Part shown: positions 15,714 through 25,334 of the stretch, piece by piece
Numbering within the stretch: position 1 is the stretch's first letter
Layout: every line of letters starts with the position of its first letter
Source of the DNA: JBJYIN01 sp046237015
GTDB lineage: Bacteria; Pseudomonadota; Gammaproteobacteria; Enterobacterales; Enterobacteriaceae
Length of the DNA: 49,135 nt
Assembly: GCF_046237015.1 (NCBI RefSeq)
Contig: NZ_JBJYIN010000024.1
Location: 1-49,135 of the forward strand
Direction: 5' to 3'
The notes under the pieces: generated by a model
Database searches by the model: none
Told to the model about the DNA's origin: nothing
The model's input: only the letters and a program-made list of their open reading frames with translations
Position numbers and translations under genes: made by a program

Positions 15714-17765
15714 TTATTTCGCCTGCTTGCGTAACAGATAAATAAAATAAGGCGCACCGATAAATGTCGCCAGCACACCAGCCGGGATCTGATAAGGATA
15801 CAGCATCATTCGGCCACACCAGTCTGCCATGACCATTAGCGCCCCACCGAGCAACGCAGAGCAACACAACTGCGGAATAACACGACTGAACCCAAGCATA
15901 CGAGCCAAATGCGGTGCCATTAACCCCACAAAACTCATTGGGCCGACAAGCAATGTTGACATCGCAGTCAATATTGCGGCCAGTAAAAGTACCGACAGGC
16001 GTACCGGCGTCACTGCCACCCCTAACGCTCGCGACGTCGTCGTACCCAACGGTAAAATCCGCAACCAGCGCTGACACAACGGTACGACCAACAGCAGCAC
16101 GCAGGCAATCACCGCGGTCCGCACGGCATCGGCGGCTTCCACGGCATAAGTAGACCCTGAAAGCCAGGTCAATACATTTCCCATTCGCGGATCGCCACTG
16201 GCCAGCAGTAGGGTAATGACGGTCCCAAACGCCATACTTAAGGCGATCCCTGCCAGCAACATCCGCTGCGTGGAAAACCCGCCCCGCCCCGCGACCACCA
16301 CCATGATCAGCAGCGTCAAAGCGGCCCCCGCACTCCCGGCAGGAAGCAACCAGATAAACGCGTTACCGGGCACAAAAAATAGCAAAATAATGACACCGAA
16401 TGACGCCCCGGAACTTATCCCCAATACTTCCGGACTCCCCATCGGATTACCGGTCAGTTTCTGTATTAAGGTGCCCGCAACCGCCAACATCATACCCGCA
16501 GATAATGCGGCTAAAACCCGTGGCCAACGCCATGGCAAAAGATCGGTTAGCATGTCCCCGCTAGCCCAATGCCACCCTTGTGCGTTTTTCCCCCAAATCA
16601 GGGCAATCAGTGTCAGCATCACAAGTGTCATGCTCCCCAAAAGAAGCCACCAACCCCATTGGTGTCGCTCAATAGGCGCTTCAGTGGCACGATCCATTAC
16701 CGCTGGCGTCCCATTGCTGCGTAGTCGTGGCAGCAACCACAATAGTATCGGTGCACCTAACAACGCGGTAGCGGCACCTGTCGGCACCTCGCGCCATACT
16801 AACGTCAGCCAAATCACAACCTGATCGGCGACACCAAGCAACAATGCGCCTAATACCGGGGCCAGCAACAAACGATGTAATAATCGTCGAGCCCCCAACA
16901 TTTTTGCCAGCAACGGCGCGAAAAGGCCGATAAAACCGATAATACCCACGGCATTAACCAACTGCGCACTCAGGAAGATCGCAATCCCCAATGCGCTTAG
17001 CCGCGCAAACAATAGCCCAAGCCCAAGATTACGTGCTACGCCATCATCCAGCCCGATCAGGGTTAATGGGCGCAACAATAACAGCGCCAGACAAAAGCAG
17101 ATAAGAAAGCGAGGTAAGACAAATTGGACGTTACTCCAATCCTGCTGATTCATGGCACCACTGTTCCACAAGAACAGGCTTTGTAATTGCTCATGATAAA
17201 AAAGCGCAAATATCTGGTTTACCGCACCGCAATAAAAACTGAGCACCAGCCCAGCCAGAATCAGCGTAACCGGTGAAAGTCGTTTTCCCCAGGCAACACC
17301 AAAAACCAAGATACCAATCGTTAATGCCCCTACCATCGCGGCAATTTGCTGAACGGCAATACCGCCCGGCAATGACCACAACGTCACCACCGTGATGCCA
17401 AGTTGGGCCCCTGATGCAATGCCCAACGTTGAAGGTTCTGCCAGTGGATTACGCAACACCTGTTGAAACAAGACGCCGCACAGCCCTAAGCCTGCGCCAA
17501 CCAACAAGGCCAGCACCATGCGCGGTAACAAACTATAGTGAAACAGCAATTGATGGACATTATTGATATCAGGCTGCCAGAATCCTTGCGACCACTGCGC
17601 CAGCGGTAATTGGTACTGTAAATTGTACGCTCCCATACCGAATGCAATGAGCAGCAACAGGCCAATCAATAAGATCGGCAAGATCGGTTTCTTATGTCTG
17701 GCCGCAACATGACCACCGCTAACAACGTTGAAAATCGCGTCTGGCGATTTTTTTATCTTGGTCAC
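15714..17765 (-). CDS. fhuB: Ferric hydroxamate ABC transporter permease FhuB
   Basis: Inner-membrane channel for hydroxamate siderophores such as ferrichrome. It has 683 residues (E. coli 660) made of two fused FecCD-type halves, each with about ten membrane spans; compare LLPRMVLALLVGAGLGLCGVLFQQ-type and WPRVLAALSAGMMLAVAGTLIQK-type repeats and the paired NPLAEPSTLGI / NPMGSPEVLGI motifs. I chose the GTG at 17765 because GGAGG lies seven bases upstream and GTGA overlaps the fhuD stop by four bases. Upstream extension to 17891 reads inside fhuD. Last gene of fhuCDB. Confidence 0.95.
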   Translation of the reverse strand: MTKIKKSPDAIFNVVSGGHVAARHKKPILPILLIGLLLLIAFGMGAYNLQYQLPLAQWSQGFWQPDINNVHQLLFHYSLLPRMVLALLVGAGLGLCGVLFQQVLRNPLAEPSTLGIASGAQLGITVVTLWSLPGGIAVQQIAAMVGALTIGILVFGVAWGKRLSPVTLILAGLVLSFYCGAVNQIFALFYHEQLQSLFLWNSGAMNQQDWSNVQFVLPRFLICFCLALLLLRPLTLIGLDDGVARNLGLGLLFARLSALGIAIFLSAQLVNAVGIIGFIGLFAPLLAKMLGARRLLHRLLLAPVLGALLLGVADQVVIWLTLVWREVPTGAATALLGAPILLWLLPRLRSNGTPAVMDRATEAPIERHQWGWWLLLGSMTLVMLTLIALIWGKNAQGWHWASGDMLTDLLPWRWPRVLAALSAGMMLAVAGTLIQKLTGNPMGSPEVLGISSGASFGVIILLFFVPGNAFIWLLPAGSAGAALTLLIMVVVAGRGGFSTQRMLLAGIALSMAFGTVITLLLASGDPRMGNVLTWLSGSTYAVEAADAVRTAVIACVLLLVVPLCQRWLRILPLGTTTSRALGVAVTPVRLSVLLLAAILTAMSTLLVGPMSFVGLMAPHLARMLGFSRVIPQLCCSALLGGALMVMADWCGRMMLYPYQIPAGVLATFIGAPYFIYLLRKQAK

Positions 17766-18673
17766 GCTCTTGCCTCCAATGCCTGCGCCAAAACCCGGAC
17801 AAAACGCATTGCAGACAGCGTGCCACCATACAACCAAACCGCAGGAACCACCTGCCAACTCCGATCGCGAACAAAAGGCATAGCCTGCCAAAGAGGACTG
17901 CTAGCGACCTGATCAATATAGGTACGATTGTCGTACTCAAAACAAAGCACATGAGCATTGTTAATTTCCGTCAAGCGCTCAATACCGATAATGGTACTGC
18001 CCCAGAAACTGGTTTCGCCCTTCCAGGCATTTTCGATCCCCAACTCGTCCATCACTTCCTGGAACAGACTATTTTTACCAATCACCAAAGCATGTCGCGT
18101 ATCCAATAACGTCACCAGCAAGAGCGGACGCGCTTTATATGGCGTTAAGTCGATAACCGACTGCTGCATAAATTGTGAAAGCTGCGTAAGGTGCTTTTCC
18201 GCTGCCTGGGGAATCCCCAAAGCGTTAGCAAGCTTCACCAACGATGTCTTAGCAACCGTCAAAGGCTTGCCGTTATTGTCGCTAAAACCGAATCCCATAA
18301 TGGGGGAGATTCGGGTCATTTTTTGAGCTGAAGGGCCGTACCCTTCGGCATAAATAATCAGCGATGGTTTCAACTGTGCCAGTTGCTCAAGATTGGGTTC
18401 GGTACGGAAACCTACATCAACCACGTGATCCGGGAGCGGTGGGTCATTAACCCAGATGTGATAATTGGGTTTATCGGCAATCGCCATCGGGATGATCCCC
18501 AATGCCATCACCAGTTCAACCGATAACCATTCAAGTGCTACGATCCGATTAAGATCGGGATAAGTTGCCCCTTTACTGACAGAAGAGTAAATCAAAGGAG
18601 ACAGCATTAGCGCGGTCAATAGACGACGTCGGCCACGATCTGGCGGCATCATTGGGAGTAATAAATCAGACAT
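17762..18673 (-). CDS. fhuD: Ferric hydroxamate binding protein FhuD
   Basis: Periplasmic receptor giving ferric hydroxamates to FhuBC. From ATG 18673 it has 303 residues (E. coli 296). The N-terminus RGRRRLLTALMLSPLIY looks like a twin-arginine-type signal, as in E. coli FhuD. Typical segments are NRIVALEWLSVELVMALGI, DVGFRTEPNLEQLAQLKPSL, GKNSLFQEVMDELGI and FWGSTIIGIERL. The start lies two bases after the fhuC stop without a clear ribosome site, suggesting coupled translation; a TTG at 18682 is also in frame. Confidence 0.95.
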   Translation of the reverse strand: MSDLLLPMMPPDRGRRRLLTALMLSPLIYSSVSKGATYPDLNRIVALEWLSVELVMALGIIPMAIADKPNYHIWVNDPPLPDHVVDVGFRTEPNLEQLAQLKPSLIIYAEGYGPSAQKMTRISPIMGFGFSDNNGKPLTVAKTSLVKLANALGIPQAAEKHLTQLSQFMQQSVIDLTPYKARPLLLVTLLDTRHALVIGKNSLFQEVMDELGIENAWKGETSFWGSTIIGIERLTEINNAHVLCFEYDNRTYIDQVASSPLWQAMPFVRDRSWQVVPAVWLYGGTLSAMRFVRVLAQALEARA

Positions 18674-18675
18674 TA

Positions 18676-19473
18676 TCAGCAAACGTAACTTACCGGGGCA
18701 CCGCCACCGGGATGAGGCAATATCCCCATGGGGATACCGTAGATATTCTCCAGTACGTCGCTTTGCATTAACGCAGCAGACTCACCCTGAGCGATCATTT
18801 CACCACCGCGCAATGCCACGAGATGGTCACAATAACGGGCAGCCATGTTGATATCGTGCAATACGGCGATCACCGTTAATCCGCGTTCCCGACTCATACT
18901 TTGGATGAGCGCCAGCACCTCAACCTGATGGGCAATATCCAACGCCGAAGTCGGCTCATCCAGAAGCAAACAACGACTATCCTGCGCCATCGTCATTGCC
19001 AGCCAGGCCCGCTGCCGTTCCCCTCCCGATAAGCTATCAACCAGACGGTTAGCAAACGTTTTTAGTCCAACCATCGTAATCGCTTCATCCACTTTTTCCC
19101 GATCGACGCTCCCAAAACGCCCCAATGCCCCATGCCAGGGATAACGACCAATCGCGACCAATTCACGAACCGTCATCCCTTCTGCCGCAGGCAATTGCTG
19201 AGGCAAATAGGCAACTTTACGAGCAAAAGATTTGCTATCCCAGGCTGCCGCCGATTGCTCCTCCAGAAACACATCGCCCGTGCTGGCTGGCTGATGACGG
19301 CCAAGGATTTTCAACAGCGTGGATTTTCCTGACCCATTATGGCCAATCAAACCGCAAACTTTGCCAACGGGAAATGTCAGCGACAAAGGGTGCAGCAACG
19401 TGCGCCCCGTGATAGAGAAACTCACCTCATCCAGTCTGAACGTGGTATCAGGCAATCTATTTTGATTTTGCAT
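18676..19473 (-). CDS. fhuC: Ferric hydroxamate ABC transporter ATPase FhuC
   Basis: ATPase energising FhuB. From ATG 19473 it has 265 residues, equal to E. coli FhuC. Walker A GHNGSGKST, signature LSGGERQR, Walker B CLLLDEPTSALD and the switch His in AVLHDIN are all present. No strong ribosome site is seen before ATG 19473; the choice rests on length and on the DTTFRLDEVSFS start region. It is the first gene of fhuCDB. In E. coli the receptor gene fhuA precedes fhuC; here mrcB comes directly. A Fur-box-like sequence lies about 50 bases upstream. Confidence 0.95.
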   Translation of the reverse strand: MQNQNRLPDTTFRLDEVSFSITGRTLLHPLSLTFPVGKVCGLIGHNGSGKSTLLKILGRHQPASTGDVFLEEQSAAAWDSKSFARKVAYLPQQLPAAEGMTVRELVAIGRYPWHGALGRFGSVDREKVDEAITMVGLKTFANRLVDSLSGGERQRAWLAMTMAQDSRCLLLDEPTSALDIAHQVEVLALIQSMSRERGLTVIAVLHDINMAARYCDHLVALRGGEMIAQGESAALMQSDVLENIYGIPMGILPHPGGGAPVSYVC

Positions 19474-19523
19474 AACGTTTTGAGTTTTAACCAGATGTAA
19501 TGCGGCTAACGGATATCGCAAAC

Positions 19524-19542
19524 GATAATGATTATTATAAAG
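19524..19542 (-). promoter_or_regulatory. Candidate Fur box before fhuC
   Basis: GATAATGATTATTATAAAG matches 14 of 19 positions of the Fur consensus (first nine perfect). It lies about 50 bases before the fhuC start, where iron repression of fhuCDB is expected. Confidence 0.6.
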
Positions 19543-19620
19543 GTTGCATGATAGGCGTAACGGAATGCTATCCGCAAGAAATTTAACCCAGAGAGGAGAG
19601 ACGATGGCAAAACATCGCGC

Positions 19621-19656
19621 CCCTCATTACCCCCATAAAACTGAGGATAATGAGGG
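19621..19656 (-). other. Hairpin after mrcB
   Basis: CCCTCATTA (19621-19629) pairs with TAATGAGGG (19648-19656), nine bases with an 18-base loop, 11 bases after the mrcB stop. It may end mrcB transcription, but there is no T-run. Confidence 0.4.
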
Positions 19657-19666
19657 AGATGACGCG

Positions 19667-22147
19667 CTACTGACCGAACATTTCCTTGATCCAGTCGGCA
19701 ACGCCTTCACCGTTTTGTTGTTCCTGTTGCGACACTTGCGGAGGCTGGCTAGCCTGACACAATGCCTGAGGGTTATCCGTCCATACTGGCAAAACGCGCC
19801 CAGCGCTACTGCCGTTACAGACGACATTGCCGCTGGCATCTACCGTCATGGTCGCAATACCTTCTGGCGGCGTGAGCATCAATGGTAACGGCGTTTGATT
19901 TTCCAGGTAGCGACGATAAATTGTCAGCGCCCCATTTGCCCCCGTCAGCTTGGCCGGGCCATTGTTATCACGCCCAACCCACGAGATGGCGACTTCTTTA
20001 CCGTCAATACCCGCAAACCAACTATCTCGCAGATCGTTGGTCGTCCCGGTTTTGGCGGCCAGATGATAATTAGGGAATTTAACCGCCAGCGAACGCGAGG
20101 TTCCACGCTCAACCACCTGCTGCATACCATATAATGTCAGATAGGCAGCCTGTGCCGGAACGGCGCGTTCAGCCTGGGGAAAGCTTTGATACAGCACGCT
20201 ACCATCTTCTGCGATCACTGAACGCAACGATGACAACGGCGCACGATTGCCCCCGCTAGCGATTGTCTGATATTCCTGAGCCACTTCCATGGGCGTCAGG
20301 CTGATCGCCCCCAATAGCATGGCGGGAACTGGCTGAATGACATTTTCAGGGATACCTAACCGTTTTAACGTTGCAGTAATCTGATCCAGACCAACGGCCA
20401 TTCCCAGATTAACGGTTGGGACGTTCAAGGAATTAGCCAAGGCATCAACCAGCATTACACGCCCACGGAACTCACGATCGTAGTTTTTTGGCTGCCAGAG
20501 TTGCCCATTAGGTTGTTTAAGCGAAAGTGGCTCATCTGCCAGCCAGGTATTTAAACGATAAACATCAGGCTGACTCAACGCCGTCAAATAAGTCGGCGGC
20601 TTTGCCAAAGAACCCACCGGACGACGAGCCTGCAATGCACGGTTAAACCCCGCGTACTGTGTTTGCGAGCCGCCAACCATGGCACGGACCTCTCCGCTAA
20701 AGCGATCAACGATCACCATTGCCGCTTCCAGATCATTCACGTTACGTGCTGCCCTTAGCGCCGGGATCCCATCCTCGACCGATTTTTCCGCCGCATCCTG
20801 AGAGACCGGATCAAGCGTGGTAAAGATTTTTACGCCAGACAAATCGTTAATCTTATCGCCCAGGCGCTGCTGCAATTCCTGGCGAACCAATTGCATAAAG
20901 GCAGGCTGTGGGCTAATCACGCCGCCTTTAGGTTGCACACCTAGCGGGCGAGCGCTTAGCATGTTGTACAGGTCGCCATCAATAACCTGTTGATTTTGTA
21001 ACAAACGTAATACCAGATTACGACGTTCCAGCGTAATCTGCGGGTTACGCCACGGGTTATAGAGCGATGCCCCTTTCACCATGCCAACCAGTAAAGCCTG
21101 TTGATCCAGACTCAACTCATTAACCGGACGCCCAAAGTAATAGAGGCTCGCCAAAGGGAAACCACGGATTTGATCGCCCCCGCTTTGTCCAAGGTAAACC
21201 TCATTGAGATACAGCTCCAAAATACGATCTTTGCTGTAGCGATAGTCCATAATCAACGCCATATAGGCTTCATTGGCCTTACGCCACAGCGAACGTTCAT
21301 TGGTCAGGAACAAGTTTTTAACCAACTGCTGCGTTAAGGTACTGCCCCCCTGAACCGCACGCCCCGCCGTAATATTTGCCAAAAAGGCGCGAGCAATCGA
21401 ATACGGATTGATCCCATCATGTTCATAGAAATGGCGATCTTCCGTTGCGATTAGCGTATCCACCAACAAATCAGGAAAACCCGATCGCTGAACAAATAAC
21501 CGCTGCTCGCCATTCGGCGATTGCATCATCGTGATCAATTTTGGATCGAGGCGGAAAAAACCAAAATTACGCTGGTTATCCAGATTCTGAATCTGAGCCA
21601 GACGATCGTTATTAAATGTCAATCGGGCGCTAATTTGCCCTTCTTTACTGTCCGGGAAATCAAACGGACGCCGCAGCATATCAATGGTATTGCCCCGAAC
21701 GCTAAATTCGCCCGATCGAGTAATACGGCTGACCTGACGGTACTGCATGCCTTCCAACAGACTGATCATCTCTTTCTGGTTGTAAGACATCCCTGGCTCA
21801 AGGTTAACCATGCGACCATATACCGCAGCAGGCAATTGCCATACTTTACCTTCGATGCGGCTACGAATCTGGCCATCAAGATACACACCATAAATTGCCA
21901 TCAGGACAGCAAAAACCAGCGAAACCTTGATGAAAAGCCCAAGCCAGCGTCGTTTCTTACGCGGTTTCCGGGTCATCTCGTCCTCATCATCGTCATAGCC
22001 ATCATCATCGTCAAAATCATCCCGATCATCTTCATAATCATCATCATAATCGTCATCTCTACGACGCCGTATTGTTTGCTTACGTGTAGGCTTACGTCCT
22101 GACGCTCTTCCTTTGCGCCCGATAGGTTCGCGATCATCCCGAGACAT
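19667..22147 (-). CDS. mrcB: Penicillin-binding protein 1B, bifunctional
   Basis: Inner-membrane glycosyltransferase and transpeptidase building peptidoglycan. It has 826 residues (E. coli 844): an acidic cytoplasmic tail (residues 31-57, almost all Asp/Glu/Tyr), basic stop-transfer KPRKKRR, membrane helix 69-88, UB2H domain about 105-195, glycosyltransferase with Glu236 (ATEDRHFYEHDG) and GGSTLTQQLVKN, transpeptidase Ser513 (RPVGSLAKP) and KTGTTND near the C-terminal end. The tail is coded by runs of GAT/GAC triplets. ATG 22147 has GGAG 11 bases upstream, rather far. In E. coli the UB2H domain binds the lipoprotein activator LpoB. Confidence 0.97.
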   Translation of the reverse strand: MSRDDREPIGRKGRASGRKPTRKQTIRRRRDDDYDDDYEDDRDDFDDDDGYDDDEDEMTRKPRKKRRWLGLFIKVSLVFAVLMAIYGVYLDGQIRSRIEGKVWQLPAAVYGRMVNLEPGMSYNQKEMISLLEGMQYRQVSRITRSGEFSVRGNTIDMLRRPFDFPDSKEGQISARLTFNNDRLAQIQNLDNQRNFGFFRLDPKLITMMQSPNGEQRLFVQRSGFPDLLVDTLIATEDRHFYEHDGINPYSIARAFLANITAGRAVQGGSTLTQQLVKNLFLTNERSLWRKANEAYMALIMDYRYSKDRILELYLNEVYLGQSGGDQIRGFPLASLYYFGRPVNELSLDQQALLVGMVKGASLYNPWRNPQITLERRNLVLRLLQNQQVIDGDLYNMLSARPLGVQPKGGVISPQPAFMQLVRQELQQRLGDKINDLSGVKIFTTLDPVSQDAAEKSVEDGIPALRAARNVNDLEAAMVIVDRFSGEVRAMVGGSQTQYAGFNRALQARRPVGSLAKPPTYLTALSQPDVYRLNTWLADEPLSLKQPNGQLWQPKNYDREFRGRVMLVDALANSLNVPTVNLGMAVGLDQITATLKRLGIPENVIQPVPAMLLGAISLTPMEVAQEYQTIASGGNRAPLSSLRSVIAEDGSVLYQSFPQAERAVPAQAAYLTLYGMQQVVERGTSRSLAVKFPNYHLAAKTGTTNDLRDSWFAGIDGKEVAISWVGRDNNGPAKLTGANGALTIYRRYLENQTPLPLMLTPPEGIATMTVDASGNVVCNGSSAGRVLPVWTDNPQALCQASQPPQVSQQEQQNGEGVADWIKEMFGQ

Positions 22148-22209
22148 TACTATTACTTCTCCATCAGGTTGCTAACGACCACTCGCTCTACGCTCAGGCC
22201 GTCTACTCT

Positions 22210-22241
22210 GTTTCCGCCGTACTTTTCAAGAAAGCGGAAAC
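22210..22241 (-). other. Hairpin between hrpB and mrcB
   Basis: GTTTCCGC (22210-22217) and GCGGAAAC (22234-22241) form an eight-base stem with a 16-base loop, nine bases after the hrpB stop. Possibly a partial terminator; no T-run follows. Confidence 0.4.
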
Positions 22242-22249
22242 GTCTGAAA

Positions 22250-24691
22250 TTAGTGATTCTGATACTTTTTGGTACGGCGGGTCGGCACGGCATTTGCCGG
22301 ATCGTCTGGCCAGACATGCTTGGGATAGCGCCCCTTCATTTCTTTTTGTACCTCACGATAGGCCCCTTGCCAAAATGCAGCTAAATCGCGCGTAATCTGC
22401 AATGGGCGCTGAGCGGGTGATAGCAATTCCAGTACCAGCGCAACACGCCCTTCCGCCAGCATAGGACTTTGCCGCTCACCAAACATCTCCTGTAATCGTA
22501 CCGATAACACGGGCGGACGATCTTCATAATAGACAATAGGTAGACGGCTACCGCCTGGCACAGTGTAATGAGTCGGCAACAGGCTATCCAGTCGTTGACG
22601 CTGAGGCCAATCCAACCGTCGCATCACCGCTTCACAGAGATCCACCTGTCGCAACGTCCGTAGATCACGTACACTGGCTAAAGAAGGCAACAACCACGAC
22701 TCCAGTGTCGCTAACAACGTTTCATCATCCACCGCAGGCCAATCAGTCTCGGACAGCCACTGGCGAGCACACTGCAAACGGACACGAAGTTGCGCCGCCG
22801 GTGAATCCCAATTTAATAGGGATAACCCCTGTTCACGCAGCCAGCTCAGCATTGCCTGCTGGAACACGTCATCAGACGGTTTCGTCAATGGCCGCGTTTG
22901 TAAAATCAGATGGCCAATCTGACGACGTTGACTGGCGCGCAGCGTACCTTTTTCTTCATCCCACTGCACGATGTTATGCTCACTGACCAACTCGGGAAGT
23001 TGCTGCACCAGTTGATCAATCGCCAACGGTAAAGCCAGTAAAATACGGGCATCCGCAGTATGGTGGTTTTGCAATAACGCAGGAATCAACAGCCAGTCAT
23101 TGCCAGATAAAGCATCATCAACCGGCATCATCGCACCGATGCCACTCGCCAACTGATAACGTCCATCCTGACCGCGTCGACGGGCAATCCGATCGGGAAA
23201 TGCCTGAGCCAATAGCCAAGCGGCCCACGACGAATTAATACGACCAGACACTGGTGCCAAACGTCGCGTCAATTGATGCCCACGCCGCTGCCAATGTGCT
23301 AATGGTCGATGCAACCAATCTAGCAGGTTAATCGATCCATTACGCGGCGGCTCTTCTAACATTGCAGCCAGACAACCTGCCGTTGCCAGAGCGTCATCGC
23401 CTTGGCGAGTCGCAGCAAAAAGCATGGTTGCCAGCCGTGCATCACATCCGAGCGCAGCAATTTTTCGCCCATCAGACGTTAATCGATCCTGCTGGTCAAT
23501 AATGTTTAATTGACGTAATAAGTGTCGTGCAGACTGTAAAGCAGGCGTTGGTGGCCGATCCAGCCAGGTGAGCTGACCGACATCCGCACATCCCCACTGT
23601 AATAAATCCAGCAAGAAATGACTCAGATCGCTACTGAGAATTTCAGCATCGCTTTGCGCCGCAGCACGTTCTGCCTGCTCTCTGGAACACAAGTGCCAGC
23701 ACATCCCAGGCGCTAATCGCCCAGCACGTCCGGCACGCTGAACCATCGACGCCTGACTAATGCGCTGGGTAACCAAACGAGTAAGTCCGCTCTTTACATC
23801 GAAACGCGCCACCCGCTCCAGGCAGCCATCAACGACTAAACGAATCCCTTCAATGGTCAGACTGGTTTCGGCAATATTGGTCGCAAGCACGACCTTACGG
23901 CGCCCCTGCTCAGCGGGTAAAATCGCTTTTTGCTGTTCTGCCAGTGTTAACGCACCATACAGAGGACACAAATCCACGTCCTCCCCTATTACTGTGTCCA
24001 ACAAAGCCTGAACGCGCTTAATTTCAGCAACACCAGGTAAAAACAGCAGCAACGATCCGGTCTGCTCAGCCATTATCCGTCTTACCTGACGAGCAACCCC
24101 ATCCTCCAATCGCTCCTGAGTATTAAGCGGAACATAGTGGCGTTCGACCGGATAGCTTCGCCCTTCAGATACGACATGAATAGCCGATGGCAGTAATGCG
24201 CCAAGACGCGGGTTGTCCAGCGTGGCAGACATGATCAACAGCTTCAAATCCTCTCGCAGACCTTGCTGTACATCCAGCAAGAGCGCCAATGCCAAATCCG
24301 CCTGCAAACTACGCTCATGAAACTCATCGAGAATCACCAACGCAATATCGTTCAGCTCAGCATCCTGCTGCAATAAGCGCGTTAACATGCCTTCTGTCAC
24401 CACCTCCAGGCGCGTCGAGGCACTCACCCGGCTCTCTGCACGCATTCGGTAACCGATGGTCTGCCCCGGTTCTTCACCCAATTGCTGCGCCAAACGCCAT
24501 GCCACGCTTTTTGCCGCCAACCGCCGTGGCTCAAGCATAATGATCCGTCCGTTCAGGTTACCCTGTTGCAGTAACTGTAACGGTAGCCAGGTTGACTTCC
24601 CGGCACCGGTAGGCGCATTCAGCAACACTTGGGGCGACGTATGCAGCGCCGTGATGACGTCATTTAATACGGCACTGACGGGCGGTAACAT
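22250..24691 (-). CDS. hrpB: ATP-dependent RNA helicase-like protein HrpB
   Basis: DEAH-box helicase family member of unclear physiological role. 813 residues (E. coli 809). Motif I APTGAGKST, Ia EPRRLAAKSVA, II ILDEFHERS (a DEFH variant), III SATLDN, V ATNIAETSLTI and VI QRAGRAGR are all in the first 330 residues. The C-terminal HrpB-specific region ends in PKHVWPDDPANAVPTRRTKKY. ATG 24691 has GGAG nine bases upstream; a GTG directly before it (24694) is equally possible. It is divergent from thpR. Confidence 0.95.
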   Translation of the reverse strand: MLPPVSAVLNDVITALHTSPQVLLNAPTGAGKSTWLPLQLLQQGNLNGRIIMLEPRRLAAKSVAWRLAQQLGEEPGQTIGYRMRAESRVSASTRLEVVTEGMLTRLLQQDAELNDIALVILDEFHERSLQADLALALLLDVQQGLREDLKLLIMSATLDNPRLGALLPSAIHVVSEGRSYPVERHYVPLNTQERLEDGVARQVRRIMAEQTGSLLLFLPGVAEIKRVQALLDTVIGEDVDLCPLYGALTLAEQQKAILPAEQGRRKVVLATNIAETSLTIEGIRLVVDGCLERVARFDVKSGLTRLVTQRISQASMVQRAGRAGRLAPGMCWHLCSREQAERAAAQSDAEILSSDLSHFLLDLLQWGCADVGQLTWLDRPPTPALQSARHLLRQLNIIDQQDRLTSDGRKIAALGCDARLATMLFAATRQGDDALATAGCLAAMLEEPPRNGSINLLDWLHRPLAHWQRRGHQLTRRLAPVSGRINSSWAAWLLAQAFPDRIARRRGQDGRYQLASGIGAMMPVDDALSGNDWLLIPALLQNHHTADARILLALPLAIDQLVQQLPELVSEHNIVQWDEEKGTLRASQRRQIGHLILQTRPLTKPSDDVFQQAMLSWLREQGLSLLNWDSPAAQLRVRLQCARQWLSETDWPAVDDETLLATLESWLLPSLASVRDLRTLRQVDLCEAVMRRLDWPQRQRLDSLLPTHYTVPGGSRLPIVYYEDRPPVLSVRLQEMFGERQSPMLAEGRVALVLELLSPAQRPLQITRDLAAFWQGAYREVQKEMKGRYPKHVWPDDPANAVPTRRTKKYQNH

Positions 24692-24784
24692 CACAACGAT
24701 CTCCGTAAAAGTTAACTTTCAGCGGCGGGCATTGTAGCATCGAATACCAATAACATCGGATGGAATCAGAACAGGAAGAGAAAC

Positions 24785-25327
24785 ATGCACGCCACCCGCC
24801 GACTGTTTTTTGCCTTATCACTGCCGAAAAAAATTCAGCAGGAGATTATCGCCTGGCGAGCAGGCCATTTCTTACCGGAAGCTGGTCGACCCGTTGCCGC
24901 CGACAATCTTCACTTAACGCTGGCTTTTCTTGGAGAAATCAGTACGCAAAAAGAGCAGGTATTGCGCACATTGGCAGGGCGAATCAGCCAATCGGCATTT
25001 ACCGTACATTTAAATGATGCAGGTCATTGGCCGCGTCCCGGCGTGATCTGGATGGGATGTCGGCAAGCACCGAGAAGCTTACTGCAATTGGCGGAATTAT
25101 TACGTGCCCAGGCGGCACGCAATGGCTGTTACCAAACAACCCAGCCTTTCCATCCCCATATCACACTGTTACGTGGCGCGACTAAACCGGTTTCCATCCC
25201 GCCAATGGGCTTCAATTGGTCGGTAAACATAACGCATTTCTCACTGTATCAGTCTTTATTTGAGCACGGCAGAACCCGCTATGAGACCCTCGCAAGCTGG
25301 CCACTGATCGAATCACCTCCACTCTAG
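24785..25327 (+). CDS. thpR: RNA 2',3'-cyclic phosphodiesterase (LigT family)
   Basis: Member of the 2H phosphoesterase family; the E. coli protein opens 2',3'-cyclic phosphate ends of RNA and has weak 2'-5' ligase activity. The 180 residues carry the two HxT motifs HLTLAFLG (His43) and HPHITLLR (His124). Most of the sequence aligns by eye with E. coli ThpR (176 residues). AGGAAG lies just upstream of the start. sfsA follows after seven bases, so the two share a transcript. Confidence 0.95.
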   Translation: MHATRRLFFALSLPKKIQQEIIAWRAGHFLPEAGRPVAADNLHLTLAFLGEISTQKEQVLRTLAGRISQSAFTVHLNDAGHWPRPGVIWMGCRQAPRSLLQLAELLRAQAARNGCYQTTQPFHPHITLLRGATKPVSIPPMGFNWSVNITHFSLYQSLFEHGRTRYETLASWPLIESPPL

Positions 25328-25334
25328 GATATCC

